A stretch of 64,000 bases of DNA, taken from Halobacillus mangrovi. Its GTDB lineage: Bacteria > Bacillota > Bacilli > Bacillales > Halobacillaceae. How positions within the stretch are numbered: position 1 is the first letter of the stretch; each line of letters starts with the position of its first letter. The DNA is taken from assembly GCF_002097535.1 (NCBI RefSeq), contig NZ_CP020772.1:4078698-4142697 (forward strand). Direction: 5' to 3'. The notes below the pieces were generated by a model. It searched no databases. It saw nothing but the letters and a program-made list of their open reading frames with translations, and was not told the DNA's origin. Both the position numbers and the translations under genes were made by a program. Positions 17,440-26,389 of the stretch are shown piece after piece.

Positions 17440-17776
17440 AGCTGTTTCCTCACTCTTAGTATAGTTTTATCGTCTCTGAATGTAGCAAAAGTATGTATCA
17501 TTATAAGGCTGGGATTAACGGAAAAGAAACCATATTTTTCTTGAATTCAAAATAGTAGTAAGTATCTTTTCCCATTGCTCATGCAATTCGAAACATAAGA
17601 ACCGTCCTAATGAGAAAAACAGGTCTAACGCCTATGTTTTTTCCATTATCATCCACCTACCATCCACCTCAGGTCATCCAGAATATGGATGACCTGAGGT
17701 GGTAAACGTCCTATTATATACATTTGTATAGTCATGATTTATTTGGGGGTTTTGCGGCTTTTACCAAAAATTGAAA
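17440..17776. other. Intergenic region with a long perfect hairpin
   Basis: 337 bp without a credible gene between the start of the MurE-like gene and the cadA terminator. The only distinct structure is the 17-bp-stem palindrome at 17664-17702; the rest is AT-rich with short runs. No RNA gene was recognised. Confidence 0.6.
17664..17702. repeat. Perfect palindrome shared with 37479-37517
   Basis: Stem of 17 bp (CCACCTCAGGTCATCCA and its complement) with a 5-base loop. The right arm TGGATGACCTGAGGTGG recurs exactly at 37501-37517. Here it is not followed by a T run, so simple termination is doubtful. Confidence 0.8.
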
Positions 17777-17803
17777 GAAGAGGTCCCTTTATGGAACCTC
17801 TTC
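17777..17803 (-). terminator. Terminator of the czrA-cadA operon
   Basis: Stem GAAGAGGT/ACCTCTTC just after the cadA stop codon; A-rich on the plus strand, hence T-rich for the minus-strand transcript. Confidence 0.85.
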
Positions 17804-17807
17804 GACT

Positions 17808-19931
17808 TTATGCAGAAGGCTGGACTTCCGCTTCTTCTTTAGTTGTATGAGAATGTACCTCTGACTTTTGCCATAAGATTGTCAGACTGATCAGTGTTAC
17901 AAGAATCGTCGCACCCATATCTGATAAAATGGCGACCCATAAGGTCAACCAGCCTGGAATCGTCAGAAATAGCGCAAACAGCTTCAACCCTAAAGCAAGA
18001 GAAATATTTAATTTCACTACTCGGTTAACTTGTTTAGCTATTTTAACCGCACTAGGCAGCTTGCCGAGGTGATCTTGCATCAGTACAATATCAGCTGTTT
18101 CAATTGCACTGTCCGTACCTTTACCCATGGCGATACCAAGATCAGCTGTGGCAAGAGCAGGCGCATCATTAATCCCATCCCCAACCATCGCAAGTTTTGT
18201 ATTTCGGCTTAATGCTTTCACCTGATCTACTTTCTGGTCTGGAAGTAGATCAGCATAAACATTCGTAACACCAATTTTATCAGCTACTTTGTGTGCTGTT
18301 TTTTTATGGTCGCCCGTAAGCATGATCGTCTGTTGAATCCCTGCTTGATGGAGACTTTGCATAAGTCCGGCACTTTCTTCTCTGATTTCATCCGCTATCC
18401 CAAATACGCCGAGAAGTTCTTCGTCACTCGATACGATGACAAGGGTGTATCCTTCCTCTTTAAGGGCATCAATATCCTTTTGCTGTGTTTCTGGAAGGGT
18501 GAGATGAGTAATCGTCTGTTCACTACCAATATAGTACTCATGCTCGCCGATCTCTGCCTCAATCCCTTTTCCAGGGATGGCGTTTACAACCGTAGGCTCT
18601 ACCAGCGTCTGCTGTTTCGTTTCGACGTCCTTCATAACAGCTTTCGCAATCGGGTGAGAAGAACTTTTTTCAATGGATCCCGCAATTTTATAAAAGTCTT
18701 CGCGGTAGACTTTCACCTCTTGTACGGTCGGTTCTCCTTTCGTCAATGTCCCTGTTTTATCAAAAGCGATACTTTCAATCTTGCCTAGCTGCTCAAGGAA
18801 CACGCCACCTTTAATTAAGATCCCATTACGGGCATTCTTTGTAATTCCCGCAATAATGGCAATCGGTGAAGAAAGAATCAGTGCACAAGGACAACCTACA
18901 ATCAGGACAGCTAACCCTTGATAAAAGGACGCTCCCCATGCAGCACTCGTTAGTAACGGCGGTGCAACCATGACTAATCCGGAAATCACCATAATTAATG
19001 GCGTGTAGTACTTGGCAAAACGATTGATAAATAGCTCTGTAGGAGTCTTCCGGTCCTGTGCCTCTTCGACAAGGTGCAGAATCTTAGCTAAGGAAGAGTC
19101 TTGATAAGCTTTGGAGATCTTTACTTTTATTAATCCTTCATTGTTAATACTGCCACCATAAAGTGTTTCCCCGGGTGCTTTTTCTACAGGCAGTGACTCT
19201 CCGGTGATCGCCGCTTCATTAACGGAACTGAACCCTTCCATGACAATGCCATCCGATGGAATCTTCTCACCTGCTTTAACGAGCACAATATCGCCTTTTT
19301 CCAAAGATTCTATAGGGACGACCGCTTCCGTGCCGTCTTCACTAAGCAAGGTCGCTTGCTTTGGTGCCACCTTCAAAAGTTTTTCCATAGAATGACGAGC
19401 TTTTTCCATTCCTAATCCTTCTAAATATTCATTCAGACCAAAAAGGATTGCGACCATGGTGGCTTCCCGCCATTCCCCTATGGCAACTGCTCCGACAAGG
19501 GCAATTGTCATTAACGTATCAATGTTGAACTTCAACCGAACGAGGTTCTTTGCCCCTTTGATAAACGTCTGGTACCCGCTGATTGCCATGGCTACAACAT
19601 ACATCAAAATTATAACAAATCCAGGGACCATGCTTTCAACAAAAAATGTCAAACCGAAAATCAGCCCGGAAAAGATGACGAGCAGCTTCATATTGGGTCC
19701 GTGTGAATGGTCGTGGTGGTGATGCTCATGACCTTCCTCTTCCACTAATGAAGCACCGTCCGATTTAAGAATTTGCCGGACTCTCTCCAGATCGACATCC
19801 TCATCGACCATGAGTTTGCTGGAGCCAAATTTCAGCTGAGAACCTTCCCCGTGATCCAGCTTTTTAATTTCGCTTTCCATTTCCGCTGCACAGTTTGCAC
19901 AGGATAATCCCTGAAGTTTATATTCCTTCAT
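17808..19931 (-). CDS. cadA: Zn2+/Cd2+/Pb2+-exporting P1B-type ATPase
   Basis: 707 aa heavy-metal efflux pump. Domain order: N-terminal metal-binding domain with SCANCAAE (Cys11, Cys14); a histidine-rich linker around 68-78 (HEHHHHDHSH); eight membrane helices with the transport-site Cys347-Pro-Cys349 (VGCPCALILS); phosphorylated Asp391 in DKTGTLTKG; SSHPIAKA; and MVGDGINDAPAL. The CPC plus His-rich linker fits the zinc/cadmium/lead subgroup rather than copper. It starts 14 bp after the ArsR-type regulator gene, in one operon with it. Confidence 0.95.
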   Translation of the reverse strand: MKEYKLQGLSCANCAAEMESEIKKLDHGEGSQLKFGSSKLMVDEDVDLERVRQILKSDGASLVEEEGHEHHHHDHSHGPNMKLLVIFSGLIFGLTFFVESMVPGFVIILMYVVAMAISGYQTFIKGAKNLVRLKFNIDTLMTIALVGAVAIGEWREATMVAILFGLNEYLEGLGMEKARHSMEKLLKVAPKQATLLSEDGTEAVVPIESLEKGDIVLVKAGEKIPSDGIVMEGFSSVNEAAITGESLPVEKAPGETLYGGSINNEGLIKVKISKAYQDSSLAKILHLVEEAQDRKTPTELFINRFAKYYTPLIMVISGLVMVAPPLLTSAAWGASFYQGLAVLIVGCPCALILSSPIAIIAGITKNARNGILIKGGVFLEQLGKIESIAFDKTGTLTKGEPTVQEVKVYREDFYKIAGSIEKSSSHPIAKAVMKDVETKQQTLVEPTVVNAIPGKGIEAEIGEHEYYIGSEQTITHLTLPETQQKDIDALKEEGYTLVIVSSDEELLGVFGIADEIREESAGLMQSLHQAGIQQTIMLTGDHKKTAHKVADKIGVTNVYADLLPDQKVDQVKALSRNTKLAMVGDGINDAPALATADLGIAMGKGTDSAIETADIVLMQDHLGKLPSAVKIAKQVNRVVKLNISLALGLKLFALFLTIPGWLTLWVAILSDMGATILVTLISLTILWQKSEVHSHTTKEEAEVQPSA

Positions 19932-19945
19932 ATTTCTACTCCCCT

Positions 19946-20284
19946 TTAATGGTGAAGAGCGTGGTTAATCGTTTGCTGTAAAACGTTCATAACGTGATCA
20001 TCATCATTGGAATAGTATAAGGTCGTTCCCGCTCTCCGATACTTGACTAACCGTAAATTTTTCAAAAACCGTAATTGATGAGATACCGTTGACTGTCGTA
20101 GATCTAATGTATCGGCGATTTGATTTACAGACATCTCCTGTTTACAGAGAAGATGTAGGATTCGAATTCTAGTCGGATCGGATAACGCTTTGAACGTTTG
20201 GGAGACAACAAACAACGTCTCTTCATCTAACTGTTCTACTTCCTCTTCATTTCCGTCCACTTCTTGATTTGGTTCTTTTTCCAT
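19946..20284 (-). CDS. ArsR/SmtB-family zinc-sensing repressor, CzrA-like
   Basis: 112 aa winged-helix metalloregulator. The DNA-reading helix is in [19 protein letters not shown]. The C-terminal alpha5 segment [19 protein letters not shown] has Asp-x-His-x10-His-x2-His, exactly the spacing of the interdomain zinc site of CzrA. The alpha3 CadC-type cysteine pair is absent, apart from one Cys in LLCKQE. So it should release DNA on binding Zn(II) or Co(II). It is the first gene of the czrA-cadA operon and has its own operator upstream. Confidence 0.92.
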   Translation of the reverse strand: MEKEPNQEVDGNEEEVEQLDEETLFVVSQTFKALSDPTRIRILHLLCKQEMSVNQIADTLDLRQSTVSHQLRFLKNLRLVKYRRAGTTLYYSNDDDHVMNVLQQTINHALHH

Positions 20285-20302
20285 GTATCGGCACCTTCCT
20301 TA

Positions 20303-20320
20303 TATGCGCATATATTCATA
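20303..20320. promoter_or_regulatory. CzrA-type operator
   Basis: TATGCGCATATATTCATA reads on the minus strand as TATGAA-N6-CGCATA, close to the imperfect palindrome bound by CzrA/SmtB repressors. It lies between the promoter -10 box and the regulator start codon. Confidence 0.6.
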
Positions 20321-20329
20321 TATACACTT

Positions 20330-20358
20330 ATCGTATGATCGAACATTGCTTTTGTCAA
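20330..20358 (-). promoter_or_regulatory. Sigma-A promoter of the czrA-cadA operon
   Basis: Minus strand: -35 TTGACA (20353-20358), spacer of 17, -10 TACGAT (20330-20335). The operator follows directly downstream, a layout for steric repression. Confidence 0.75.
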
Positions 20359-20545
20359 CGGACGAACACCCATGTTTACTGTTCGTAGTTAGAGGGAAAA
20401 TCCTCACATGTCGGCACTTTGTATTGATTGTTAAGGGAAGAAAAAAGTTTCGTTCACTCAAATGGCGAGCGCATTTTTTGTTTTGCATAAACCTGCCGTA
20501 AGATTATTTTATGGCTATACCCAATTTAGATAAGGAGGAATTTAA

Positions 20546-21205
20546 ATGTCTAAAAAAGTATTAATGGTCGTTACCAATCATGCAAAAATTACTGAGGATA
20601 CACCAACAGGAATTTGGTTATCTGAATTCGGAGAGGCCTACAACGAGTTCAAAAATCACGGCTATGAAGTCACCGTTGCAAGTCCATCTGGCGGGGAAGC
20701 CCCTGTGGATCCAAATAGTGTGAGCGAAGATGAGCCGCAAGAGATTTTAAATACGAAGCCGCATTTAGAAAATACAACACCAATCAGCGAGGTGAACGCG
20801 GAAGATTTTGATGCTATCTTCCTTCCGGGAGGTCATGGTACGATGTTTGACTTCCCTGACAACCAAAAACTTCAGAAACTACTTCGCAACTTTTACGAAG
20901 CCGATAAAATTGTAGCCGCCGTCTGCCATGGTCCTGCAGGTTTAGTCGGAGCTACTTTATCTAATGGGGAGCCTCTCGTGAAAGGCAAACGAGTAAGCGC
21001 CTTTACTGATGCAGAAGAAGTGGAAACAACACTAGATAAACATATGCCGTTCTTACTGGAAAGCAAACTGAATGAACTTGGTGCCACAGTTCTAACAGGT
21101 GAGAAATGGGCTACGCACCATGAAGTAGACGGCAAATTAATTACTGGGCAAAACCCGCAGTCTACAGAAGTTGTAGCTAAAGAAGTTGTGAAACAATTAG
21201 GATAG
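20546..21205 (+). CDS. DJ-1/PfpI family type 1 glutamine amidotransferase-like protein
   Basis: 219 aa protein of the Hsp31/YfkM-type DJ-1 superfamily. The nucleophile elbow is AAVCHGPAGL with the reactive cysteine; IFLPGGHGTMFDFPD upstream and FTDAEE plus THHEVDGKLITGQNP complete the family pattern. Members act as glyoxalase III, protein deglycase or stress chaperones. AAGGAGG ribosome site before the ATG. Single gene ended by two terminators. Some Bacillus relatives belong to the general stress regulon, but I see no sigma-B box here. Confidence 0.92.
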   Translation: MSKKVLMVVTNHAKITEDTPTGIWLSEFGEAYNEFKNHGYEVTVASPSGGEAPVDPNSVSEDEPQEILNTKPHLENTTPISEVNAEDFDAIFLPGGHGTMFDFPDNQKLQKLLRNFYEADKIVAAVCHGPAGLVGATLSNGEPLVKGKRVSAFTDAEEVETTLDKHMPFLLESKLNELGATVLTGEKWATHHEVDGKLITGQNPQSTEVVAKEVVKQLG

Positions 21206-21216
21206 ATAGACAAGGC

Positions 21217-21247
21217 AGCCTCTTTAGTTAAGAGGCTGCTTTTTTAT
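21217..21247 (+). terminator. Terminator after the DJ-1/PfpI gene
   Basis: Stem GCAGCCTCTT/AAGAGGCTGC, 4-base loop, T6 tail. Confidence 0.9.
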
Positions 21248-21251
21248 GTAG

Positions 21252-21280
21252 AAAAAACACCTAATTAAAGGTGTTTTTTT
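21252..21280. terminator. Second, bidirectional terminator
   Basis: Stem AAAAACACCT/AGGTGTTTTT with T7; it serves the small membrane-protein gene on the minus strand. Confidence 0.85.
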
Positions 21281-21294
21281 GGCCAGTTTAGGAA

Positions 21295-21552
21295 TTAGCG
21301 AGATTTTCTGCAACCTCCGTTATTGTGGCCTTCATCACATCCACAAATCGCTTTTTTGGCCAGGATGAAATGCAGGATGAGCCAAACCACGAATAGGATT
21401 GCTACAACGATTAACGTTGTTTCAGCAAAAGCAGCAGCTGCTGCAGATGCTAGAAGCGCAGCCGCAGCTACACCTGCTAGTGCAATCGGTACAAGAAAGG
21501 TTGCAAAGACCGCCAGCCCAGCATCTCCAATTCTTCTTAAAAAGTCAGACAT
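21295..21552 (-). CDS. Small alanine-rich membrane protein with Cys/His tail
   Basis: 85 aa. Residues 12-42 form a very Ala-rich hydrophobic hairpin and 45-66 a second membrane helix (TLIVVAILFVVWLILHFILA). The tail AICGCDEGHNNGGCRKSR has three cysteines and one histidine and could bind a metal. A textbook AGGAGGTGAG site precedes the ATG, so this is a real gene. No family recognised. Confidence 0.7.
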   Translation of the reverse strand: MSDFLRRIGDAGLAVFATFLVPIALAGVAAAALLASAAAAAFAETTLIVVAILFVVWLILHFILAKKAICGCDEGHNNGGCRKSR

Positions 21553-21709
21553 AGATTCTCACCTCCTGCTTACATCGTATGTGTGAAAGGAGATAGGACT
21601 TGTACAATTGTCTATATTTGGATAGAAAAGGCTGGTAACTATTAAATTTAATAGCCCGTTCTATTCTTGTGATAAAATGAACCAAAACCGCTGAGTGAGG
21701 AGAATGATT

Positions 21710-22129
21710 TTGGATAAGAAATTGGATCATATCGGCATTGCCGTACGTAATATAGAGGAAAGTATAGAGTTTTACACGAAGGTTCTCAGAGGTTCATTGA
21801 TTGACCGCTACCGCAGTGAAGCGGAAGGGGTCGAGAGCGAGATTGCCATCATCGATATTGATGGAGACAGAACAGAGCTTCTGATGCCGACAAATAATAC
21901 GACTTCGCCCATTGCCCGGTTTATAAAGCAAAAAGGGAAAGGGGTCCATCACGTAGCGTATCGGGTTGAAGATCTGGATGAGGCTCGAAAGGAGCTTGAA
22001 CAACAAGGGATTCGTACGCTTGACTGGTCTCTCCGTACCAATAAACATGGCAGGCGATTAATTTACTTGAACCCGGCTGATACGGAAGGCACCATAATTG
22101 AGTATTGTGATTATCCCGATCAAAATTAA
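21710..22129 (+). CDS. VOC family protein, methylmalonyl-CoA epimerase-like
   Basis: Protein of about 139 aa with two beta-alpha-beta-beta-beta modules of the vicinal oxygen chelate fold. The first metal ligand is in LDHIGIAVRNIEESIEFYTKV, the second histidine in KGVHHVAYRVEDLDEA and the acidic ligand in the final GTIIEYCDYP strand. The overall match is to methylmalonyl-CoA epimerase/glyoxalase I-like proteins. TTG at 21710 is seven bases after GAGGAG; GTG at 21695 and ATG at 21704 overlap that site and are disfavoured. No mutase gene is nearby, so the substrate is open. Confidence 0.82.
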   Translation: MDKKLDHIGIAVRNIEESIEFYTKVLRGSLIDRYRSEAEGVESEIAIIDIDGDRTELLMPTNNTTSPIARFIKQKGKGVHHVAYRVEDLDEARKELEQQGIRTLDWSLRTNKHGRRLIYLNPADTEGTIIEYCDYPDQN

Positions 22130-22165
22130 AAAGGATGTCCTACGAGTGAGTAGGACATCCTTTTT
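22128..22165. terminator. Bidirectional terminator
   Basis: Perfect 15-bp stem from A5-GGATGTCCTA to TAGGACATCC-T5 between convergent genes. Confidence 0.93.
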
Positions 22166-22171
22166 GTATGG

Positions 22172-23293
22172 TTATTCCACTGTGCGAATTGCTTCCGCTA
22201 CATCATAGTCGGCTGGGTCTAGTTCCGTTTCTTCTCCAAGTGCCAGACGTGCAAGCTCTGCACCTAAATAGGGACCTGAAGTTAAACCTGAAGCCCCTAG
22301 CCCATTAGCCACTAGCAAGCCGTCTATATTTGGCACTTCTCCAAAGACAGGTAAAAATCCTGGAGTGAATGGACGAAAGCCAACCCGTGTTTCTACCAAG
22401 GTGCTGTCGTATAAGCCAGGAGCGATCTCCAATGCCTTATCGAATATATAATGCATCCCTCCCGCTGTAGGGCGATTATCGAATCCTACATCATCTTCGT
22501 GGGTCGCACCAGCGACAATACGGCCCCCGCCGAAGGAAAGCATGTACTGATTGTTCGGTGGCATTACGACTGGCCATTTGCTTGTGTCTGTGTTCGTCAG
22601 CTCAAGATGGACGATTTGCGCCTTTTGAGCAGAAACTAAAAATTCAATCCCGAGAGGCTCAAGCAGCGGCTTTGCCCATGCGCCTGTTGTCATGAGCACC
22701 TGGCCACGAATGGTTTTACCGTTTACCTTGACTCCTGTCACCTCATTGTTATCAAAAGCCAAGGAAGCATCGCCTTGGACAAACGTTGCACCGCTTTTTC
22801 GAGCAGCATTCAAAAGAGACTCTTTTAAAGCACGTCCATCAACCCTTGCAGCACCGCTGACATGGACCGATCCATATCCGTCAGCTAAAGGAGGAAAATG
22901 CTTTTTGGTCTCTTCTGGAGTCAAGCGGGTAACCTCTCCGATTTCCGGTGCGTCCTCTCTCCTTTTTAATGCACGCTCTACCATTTGATCGAGTTTTTTA
23001 TCATCAGTATGAAGGCTGATGGCTCCTACTCTTCTGTAGCCAGTCTCTTGCTCGCCATCTTCTTTCAACATTTGAATCAGTTCAGGATAATATTTGGCAC
23101 CGCCTTTGACAAGACGATACCATTTTTTATTTCGTCTTTGCGATAACCAGGGGCATACGATTCCAGCTGCAGCCTCTGTCGCCTGGCCGGGGTCATTCCG
23201 ATCAATGATCGTGACATCTGCCCCTTTTTTCGCTAAGTGATAGCCTGTTGATGCTCCCAATATTCCTGCCCCGATAACCATGTATTTTTCCAT
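22172..23293 (-). CDS. FAD-dependent amino-acid oxidase/dehydrogenase (DadA/glycine oxidase type)
   Basis: 373 aa DAO-family flavoenzyme. The N-terminal FAD motif is VIGAGILGASTGYHLAKKGADV with the ribose-binding acid in IIDRNDPGQAT. AAGIVCPWLSQRR and the C-terminal LLVANGLGASGLTSGPYLG are typical of D-amino-acid dehydrogenases and glycine/sarcosine oxidases, which deaminate amino acids to keto acids. ATG at 23293 follows AAGGTG; a GTG at 23305 overlaps that site. No thi or alanine-racemase gene is adjacent, so the true substrate is not fixed. Confidence 0.88.
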   Translation of the reverse strand: MEKYMVIGAGILGASTGYHLAKKGADVTIIDRNDPGQATEAAAGIVCPWLSQRRNKKWYRLVKGGAKYYPELIQMLKEDGEQETGYRRVGAISLHTDDKKLDQMVERALKRREDAPEIGEVTRLTPEETKKHFPPLADGYGSVHVSGAARVDGRALKESLLNAARKSGATFVQGDASLAFDNNEVTGVKVNGKTIRGQVLMTTGAWAKPLLEPLGIEFLVSAQKAQIVHLELTNTDTSKWPVVMPPNNQYMLSFGGGRIVAGATHEDDVGFDNRPTAGGMHYIFDKALEIAPGLYDSTLVETRVGFRPFTPGFLPVFGEVPNIDGLLVANGLGASGLTSGPYLGAELARLALGEETELDPADYDVAEAIRTVE

Positions 23294-23730
23294 TAAACCA
23301 AACACCTTTTTATCTATAAGTTTCTTTCTGTCATTTTACAAGATTAACTATAGACACTCAATTATTCTGAAGATTCTAGCTTCAAACTTAATTTACATAC
23401 ATATTTTACCTTTAAAAACCGCATATAGACATGCGCCCATTTTAGTCTAACCGACATAAAGTGTCCGTATTTTTACTTAGTTCAAATAGATTATGTATGA
23501 ACCAAATCATACTTTATATTTATTTTTTTCTATATGTAATTTTTTTGTAAATACAATTATCCCAGTGTTTATGACACTATATCTAATCCGTTATTACCAT
23601 AAATTTGTTCCTGTGTTACTCATTGCCAACCCTTCCTATCGTCCTATACAATTAATTTATGCATACGTGTTAAATACATCTACATTAATAATACGTATAG
23701 CATACAAATTATTAAGGAGAGGTGATTGAT
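23294..23730. other. Intergenic promoter region of the GH31 gene
   Basis: About 440 bp, strongly AT-rich. No convincing gene: the open frame 23493-23729 has no ribosome site. A weak inverted pair GTTCA/TGAAC lies at about 23480-23503. I see no catabolite-response element and no copy of the ROK palindrome at 32713. Confidence 0.5.
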
Positions 23731-26343
23731 TTGGAGAAAAACCACAGGACGAAGAAGATCAGCAAAGGTTTAGCCACGATGACTGTAGCGACAACTCTGT
23801 TACTGCCGTCTGTCATCCCGGAATCTAGTGTATTGGCTGTAGCTGATACCTATCCGGAAAAAGAACTGGACAAAGCAGCTGCTATGCAGCAAAAGCTAAT
23901 GGTACAGTCTGTCGAAGCTGTTAATAACGGAGTGAAGCTTGTACTATCTGATAACTACAAAGCTCACATTAAGTTAAAAACAGAAGATGTGGCGAAAATC
24001 TCGATTCTGAAGCAAGGAGAAGAAGAAAAACAAACGGCAGCCATTACGGAAACCAATTGGGATACTCCAAGCTTTGAAATGGAAGAAACTGAAGATACGA
24101 TTTCCATTTCTACCGATGAGATCACAGTGAAGATTAACAAGCAGCCTTTTGGAATTAAGTTTTTAGACAGTGAAGGAAATATCATCAACCAGGACAATAT
24201 GGATTATGGCGCTGGGTATGAAGACGGAAAGCCTTATGTATTTAAAGACACGACTAATGATGAAGCTTTTTATGGTTTCGGTGAACAGGCTGGTGATTTT
24301 AACCGCCGCGGTGACAGCATGGGTATGTGGAACAACGATGCTTATAATTACAACAAAGATACGAAATACCTTTACACCACGATACCATTTTTCATTGGGC
24401 TAAAAGATGAAAAAGCTTATGGTATCTTTTTTGATAACAGCAATCGTTCCTATTATGAAATGGCTAGTGAAAGTGACGATTACTATTACTTTTACGCAAA
24501 TGATGGACAATTGAGCTATTATTTTGCTTACGGACCTGATATTCAAGATGTACTGACGCGTTATAGTCAATTGACTGGGACGATGCAGCGGCCTCCAAAA
24601 TGGGCGATCGGACTACACCAAAGTAAGTGGGGTTACGAAACAGCTGATGAAATTAAAGGGATTGTAGAAAAATATCGTGAGAAAGATATTCCTCTTGATG
24701 GTGTTCACCTGGACATTGATCACATGGATGGTTACCGAAACTTCACATGGGGTGAAGACTTTACAGAAGATCCTGCTGCCTTTAATCAATGGCTGGAAGA
24801 TAAAGGTGTAAGTTCTGTGGCAGTAAGTGACCCAGGAATTAAAGTAGATGAAGGCTACTACATGTACGATGAAGGAACCGCCAATGACTATTGGGCTACT
24901 AATCCTGACGGCAGTCCTTATATTGGAGAAGTGTGGCCTGGAGATTCTGTCTTCCCTGACTTTGCAGAAGAAAATGTTCGTGACTGGTGGGCGGAAAGCC
25001 ACCGTACGATTTTTGATGCCGGAGTAGATGGGATATGGAATGATATGAACGAACCTGCAGTTTTTGATACCCCTACCAAGACTCAACCTCTTGATGTTAA
25101 ATACGGAGACATGTTGCACTCCGAATTTCACAACATGTTTGCTCATTATGAAGCAATGTCCTCTGACAAAGCCTTTGATATCTTAAAACCTAACAAGCGT
25201 CCATTTGTACTTACCAGAGACATGTACGCAGGCTCCCAACGTTACAGCACACTTTGGACAGGTGATAACGAAAGTTCATGGGAGTCCATGCGTTTAGCTA
25301 TCCCAATGAATAACAATGTCAGTTTATCCGGTGTACCATTTGTAGGTAATGACATTGGAGGATTCGCCAAGCGTCCAACTCCAGAACTATTTGCACGTTG
25401 GATCGAATTCGGCGTATTCATTCCTTTCTCTCGTATACATGCAGATAACGGAAGTACCGTAGCGTTTGATCCAGATGCAAAAGATATTCCCGGGCAAGAA
25501 CCATGGCAATATGGAGAAGAGGTTGAAGAAATCAGTAAGAAGTATATCGAACAGCGCTACAAGTTGATGCCTTACTTGTACAATGCCTTTATTGAGGCAA
25601 GTGAAAATGGCACTCCAGTTCAACAGCCGCTTGTTTACCAGTTCCAAGAGGATGAAAACACCTATGATATCAATCAACAATTCATGTTTGGCTCTTCTCT
25701 TCTTGTTGCTCCTGTGGTAGAAGAGGGAGCTACTTCCAGAGATGTTTATCTTCCAGAAGGTGAAACCTGGGTAGACTACTGGACTGGCGAAGAGCATGAA
25801 GGCGGTCAAACAATCAACAGAGAAGCTGACTTGAGTACGCTTCCGCTTTACGTCAAAAAAGGGGACATCATCCCTCACCGTAATGTCCAGAAACACACAG
25901 GTGAAAAACCATTAGAGAACTTGATCCTGGATACTTACTTGGAAGACAAGTCTTCTTACACGTTCATCGAAGACGATGGCGAGACAGAAGATTACAAGAA
26001 CGGCGAATTCAATGAAACGACTTTTAACCTAAAACGTAAAGGGAAGCATGTAGAATTCACGTCTAAGCAGAAAGTCTCTAATTATGACTCTTCCCTTGAA
26101 ACGTATACGCTAAAATTAAACAACGAAAACATGCCAAGAAAAGTCCAAGCAGCATCGACGAAGTATAAAGCAGTAGATTCTCCAGAAGAAGTGAAGCAAA
26201 ACGAAAACACTTACTATTATGATGAAGAAAACGAGACGACTTATGTGAATATTCCTGTGAATGAAACGAAGAAAGTAAAAATCTTCTTCCACAGTGATAA
26301 GAAAACAGAAAAAGCAAAAGGTAAAGCCGAGAATAATCATTAA
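23731..26343 (+). CDS. Secreted GH31 alpha-glucosidase
   Basis: 870 aa exported glycoside hydrolase. A signal peptide covers about residues 1-38 (basic KKISKGLATM, hydrophobic VATTLLLPSVI, cleavage near VLAVA). An N-terminal beta-sandwich (~60-275) precedes the GH31 barrel with nucleophile Asp438 in DGIWNDMNEP and acid/base Asp512 in TLWTGDNESSW; WIEFGVFIPFSRIHAD and the C-terminal beta domains follow. The WNDMNEP signature points to alpha-glucosidase. The mature protein is rich in Asp and Glu, as in halophile secreted enzymes. TTG at 23731 best fits the AAGGAGAGG site (GTG at 23722 is too close). It faces the GH27-GH31 gene across one terminator and probably finishes its products to glucose. 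Confidence 0.92.
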   Translation: MEKNHRTKKISKGLATMTVATTLLLPSVIPESSVLAVADTYPEKELDKAAAMQQKLMVQSVEAVNNGVKLVLSDNYKAHIKLKTEDVAKISILKQGEEEKQTAAITETNWDTPSFEMEETEDTISISTDEITVKINKQPFGIKFLDSEGNIINQDNMDYGAGYEDGKPYVFKDTTNDEAFYGFGEQAGDFNRRGDSMGMWNNDAYNYNKDTKYLYTTIPFFIGLKDEKAYGIFFDNSNRSYYEMASESDDYYYFYANDGQLSYYFAYGPDIQDVLTRYSQLTGTMQRPPKWAIGLHQSKWGYETADEIKGIVEKYREKDIPLDGVHLDIDHMDGYRNFTWGEDFTEDPAAFNQWLEDKGVSSVAVSDPGIKVDEGYYMYDEGTANDYWATNPDGSPYIGEVWPGDSVFPDFAEENVRDWWAESHRTIFDAGVDGIWNDMNEPAVFDTPTKTQPLDVKYGDMLHSEFHNMFAHYEAMSSDKAFDILKPNKRPFVLTRDMYAGSQRYSTLWTGDNESSWESMRLAIPMNNNVSLSGVPFVGNDIGGFAKRPTPELFARWIEFGVFIPFSRIHADNGSTVAFDPDAKDIPGQEPWQYGEEVEEISKKYIEQRYKLMPYLYNAFIEASENGTPVQQPLVYQFQEDENTYDINQQFMFGSSLLVAPVVEEGATSRDVYLPEGETWVDYWTGEEHEGGQTINREADLSTLPLYVKKGDIIPHRNVQKHTGEKPLENLILDTYLEDKSSYTFIEDDGETEDYKNGEFNETTFNLKRKGKHVEFTSKQKVSNYDSSLETYTLKLNNENMPRKVQAASTKYKAVDSPEEVKQNENTYYYDEENETTYVNIPVNETKKVKIFFHSDKKTEKAKGKAENNH

Positions 26344-26354
26344 ACACCAATGAA

Positions 26355-26386
26355 AAAGGTCCGCGGGTATATTCCGCGGACCCTTT
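26355..26386. terminator. Bidirectional terminator between the two GH31 genes
   Basis: Stem AAAGGTCCGCGG/CCGCGGACCCTTT, 7-base loop. Confidence 0.9.
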
Positions 26387-26389
26387 CTC

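Noticed and set aside
23493..23729. 78-codon frame upstream of the GH31 gene
   Set aside because: AT-rich DNA giving a random hydrophobic peptide, no ribosome site, overlaps the ribosome site of the next gene.
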